From assembly GCA_047639675.1 (NCBI GenBank), contig JBLIOI010000199.1:1-5846 (forward strand): a stretch of DNA of 5,846 nucleotides. Reading direction: 5' to 3'. Below, one piece after another: positions 5,474 through 5,846 of this stretch. The position numbers and the translations under genes are program-made. The number at the start of each line of letters is the position of its first letter. Position 1 is the first letter of the stretch. Under the pieces are notes generated by a model that made no database searches, was not told where the DNA came from, and was given only the letters and a program-made list of their open reading frames with translations. This stretch comes from JABACD01 sp047639675. GTDB taxonomy: Bacteria > Planctomycetota > UBA1135 > GCA-002686595.

Positions 5474-5846
5474 ATGAACTGGGAAGGATTACAGGCAATA
5501 GCTCTCGGCGTGGCGGAAGCTCGCAGTCTCGATCAGGCGCTCACGGGAATCGTTCAGGGCTTGGCGCGCGACCCATCCACAGCGCTGGTACGCATCTGGT
5601 TGCAGAAGCCCGGTGACTGTTGCGATGTCTGCCCCTTGCGTGATGAGTGCCCCAAGAACGTCGATTGCCTTCATCTGGTGGCAAGCGCTGGTCAGTCCCT
5701 TGCTGATCCTTCGGTCACCTGGGAAGGCTTGGACGGCCGCTTCAGCAGGTTTCCACTCAATTCCCGCAAGGTCGGCCAAGTTGGAGGTAGTGGGAAGCCG
5801 CAACTATTGCGCTTCGACTCCAGTGATGTGACTTGGTCGGTTGATC
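5474..5846 (+). CDS. N-terminal part of a GAF-type sensor/regulator (3' end outside window)
   Basis: The frame is open from ATG 5474 to the window end (124 codons). It is the first start after an in-frame TAA at 5462-5464, so the start is well fixed, although no clear Shine-Dalgarno precedes it. The N-terminal helix (3-33) leads into a strand STALVRIWLQKPGD, as in GAF domains. A cysteine cluster follows: Cys49, Cys50, Cys53, Cys59 and Cys65. Then come CLHLVASAGQS (65-75) and LDGRFSRFPLNSRKVGQVGGSGKP (86-109), which resemble the GAF sensor of sigma-54-dependent activators and of some histidine kinases. The output domain is not in the window, so which kind it is remains open. It is divergent from the thioredoxin unit. 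That the cysteines sense metal or redox state is inference. Confidence 0.7.
   Translation, partial: MNWEGLQAIALGVAEARSLDQALTGIVQGLARDPSTALVRIWLQKPGDCCDVCPLRDECPKNVDCLHLVASAGQSLADPSVTWEGLDGRFSRFPLNSRKVGQVGGSGKPQLLRFDSSDVTWSVD

Noticed and set aside
5489..5803. - strand ORF of 104 codons opposite the sensor gene
   Set aside because: The + strand frame matches a GAF-type sensor with conserved segments, so the antisense ORF is a shadow.
1..5846. tRNA, rRNA, CRISPR array, insertion sequence or origin
   Set aside because: I saw no cloverleaf-type sequence, regular repeat-spacer series, transposase frame or terminal inverted repeats.

Overview
The window (about 57-60% GC by eye) looks like bacterial chromosome. 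The best lineage clue is the secreted metalloprotease at 3359-4717. Its C-terminal module (an FYYGPDQ-type motif, then FGEGRRCVGG, then WNFQFWYRDP, then a terminal FCP) is one I associate with large secreted proteins of marine Planctomycetota such as the Saltatorellus/Poly30-like group. This is recollection, not a search, so the assignment is tentative. TAA, TAG and TGA all end normal genes here, so the genetic code looks standard.

Left part (1-3318, all + strand). The tail of an unidentified gene ends at 124. A compact arsenic-resistance operon follows: arsR (194-565), a dedicated glyceraldehyde-3-phosphate dehydrogenase (562-1566, overlapping arsR by ATGA) and arsJ (1574-2797). A strong sigma-70-type promoter sits directly before arsR, with an imperfect palindrome in its spacer that is a good candidate ArsR operator. 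In the known gapdh-ArsJ pathway, GAPDH uses arsenate in place of phosphate to make the unstable 1-arseno-3-phosphoglycerate, ArsJ exports it, and it breaks down outside to release arsenate. No arsenate reductase, arsenite pump or methylase is seen in the window. After arsJ comes a DUF302-family gene (2908-3318) that aligns along its whole length but carries two in-frame stop codons (3046-3048 and 3076-3078), with no frameshift.

Middle (3359-5071). A secreted matrixin-type zinc metalloprotease with a TIG-like domain and the lineage-specific C-terminal module runs on the + strand. It converges on a thioredoxin gene on the - strand; the two stops are only 15 bases apart.

Right part (5072-5846). 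A 39-codon - strand ORF with a good Shine-Dalgarno lies upstream of thioredoxin. A divergent intergenic region of about 226 bases holds an imperfect palindrome and a 7-codon ORF with a near-ideal Shine-Dalgarno. The window ends inside a + strand gene (from 5474) that looks like the N-terminal GAF-type sensor domain of a signalling protein, with a five-cysteine cluster.

The arsR-gap-arsJ system itself is established. The observations most worth a second look are the doubly interrupted DUF302 gene, the near-leaderless arsR promoter/operator arrangement, the unusual ArsR cysteine layout, the cysteine-rich sensor, and the tiny ORF in front of it. I did not find convincing evidence of a wholly new system.
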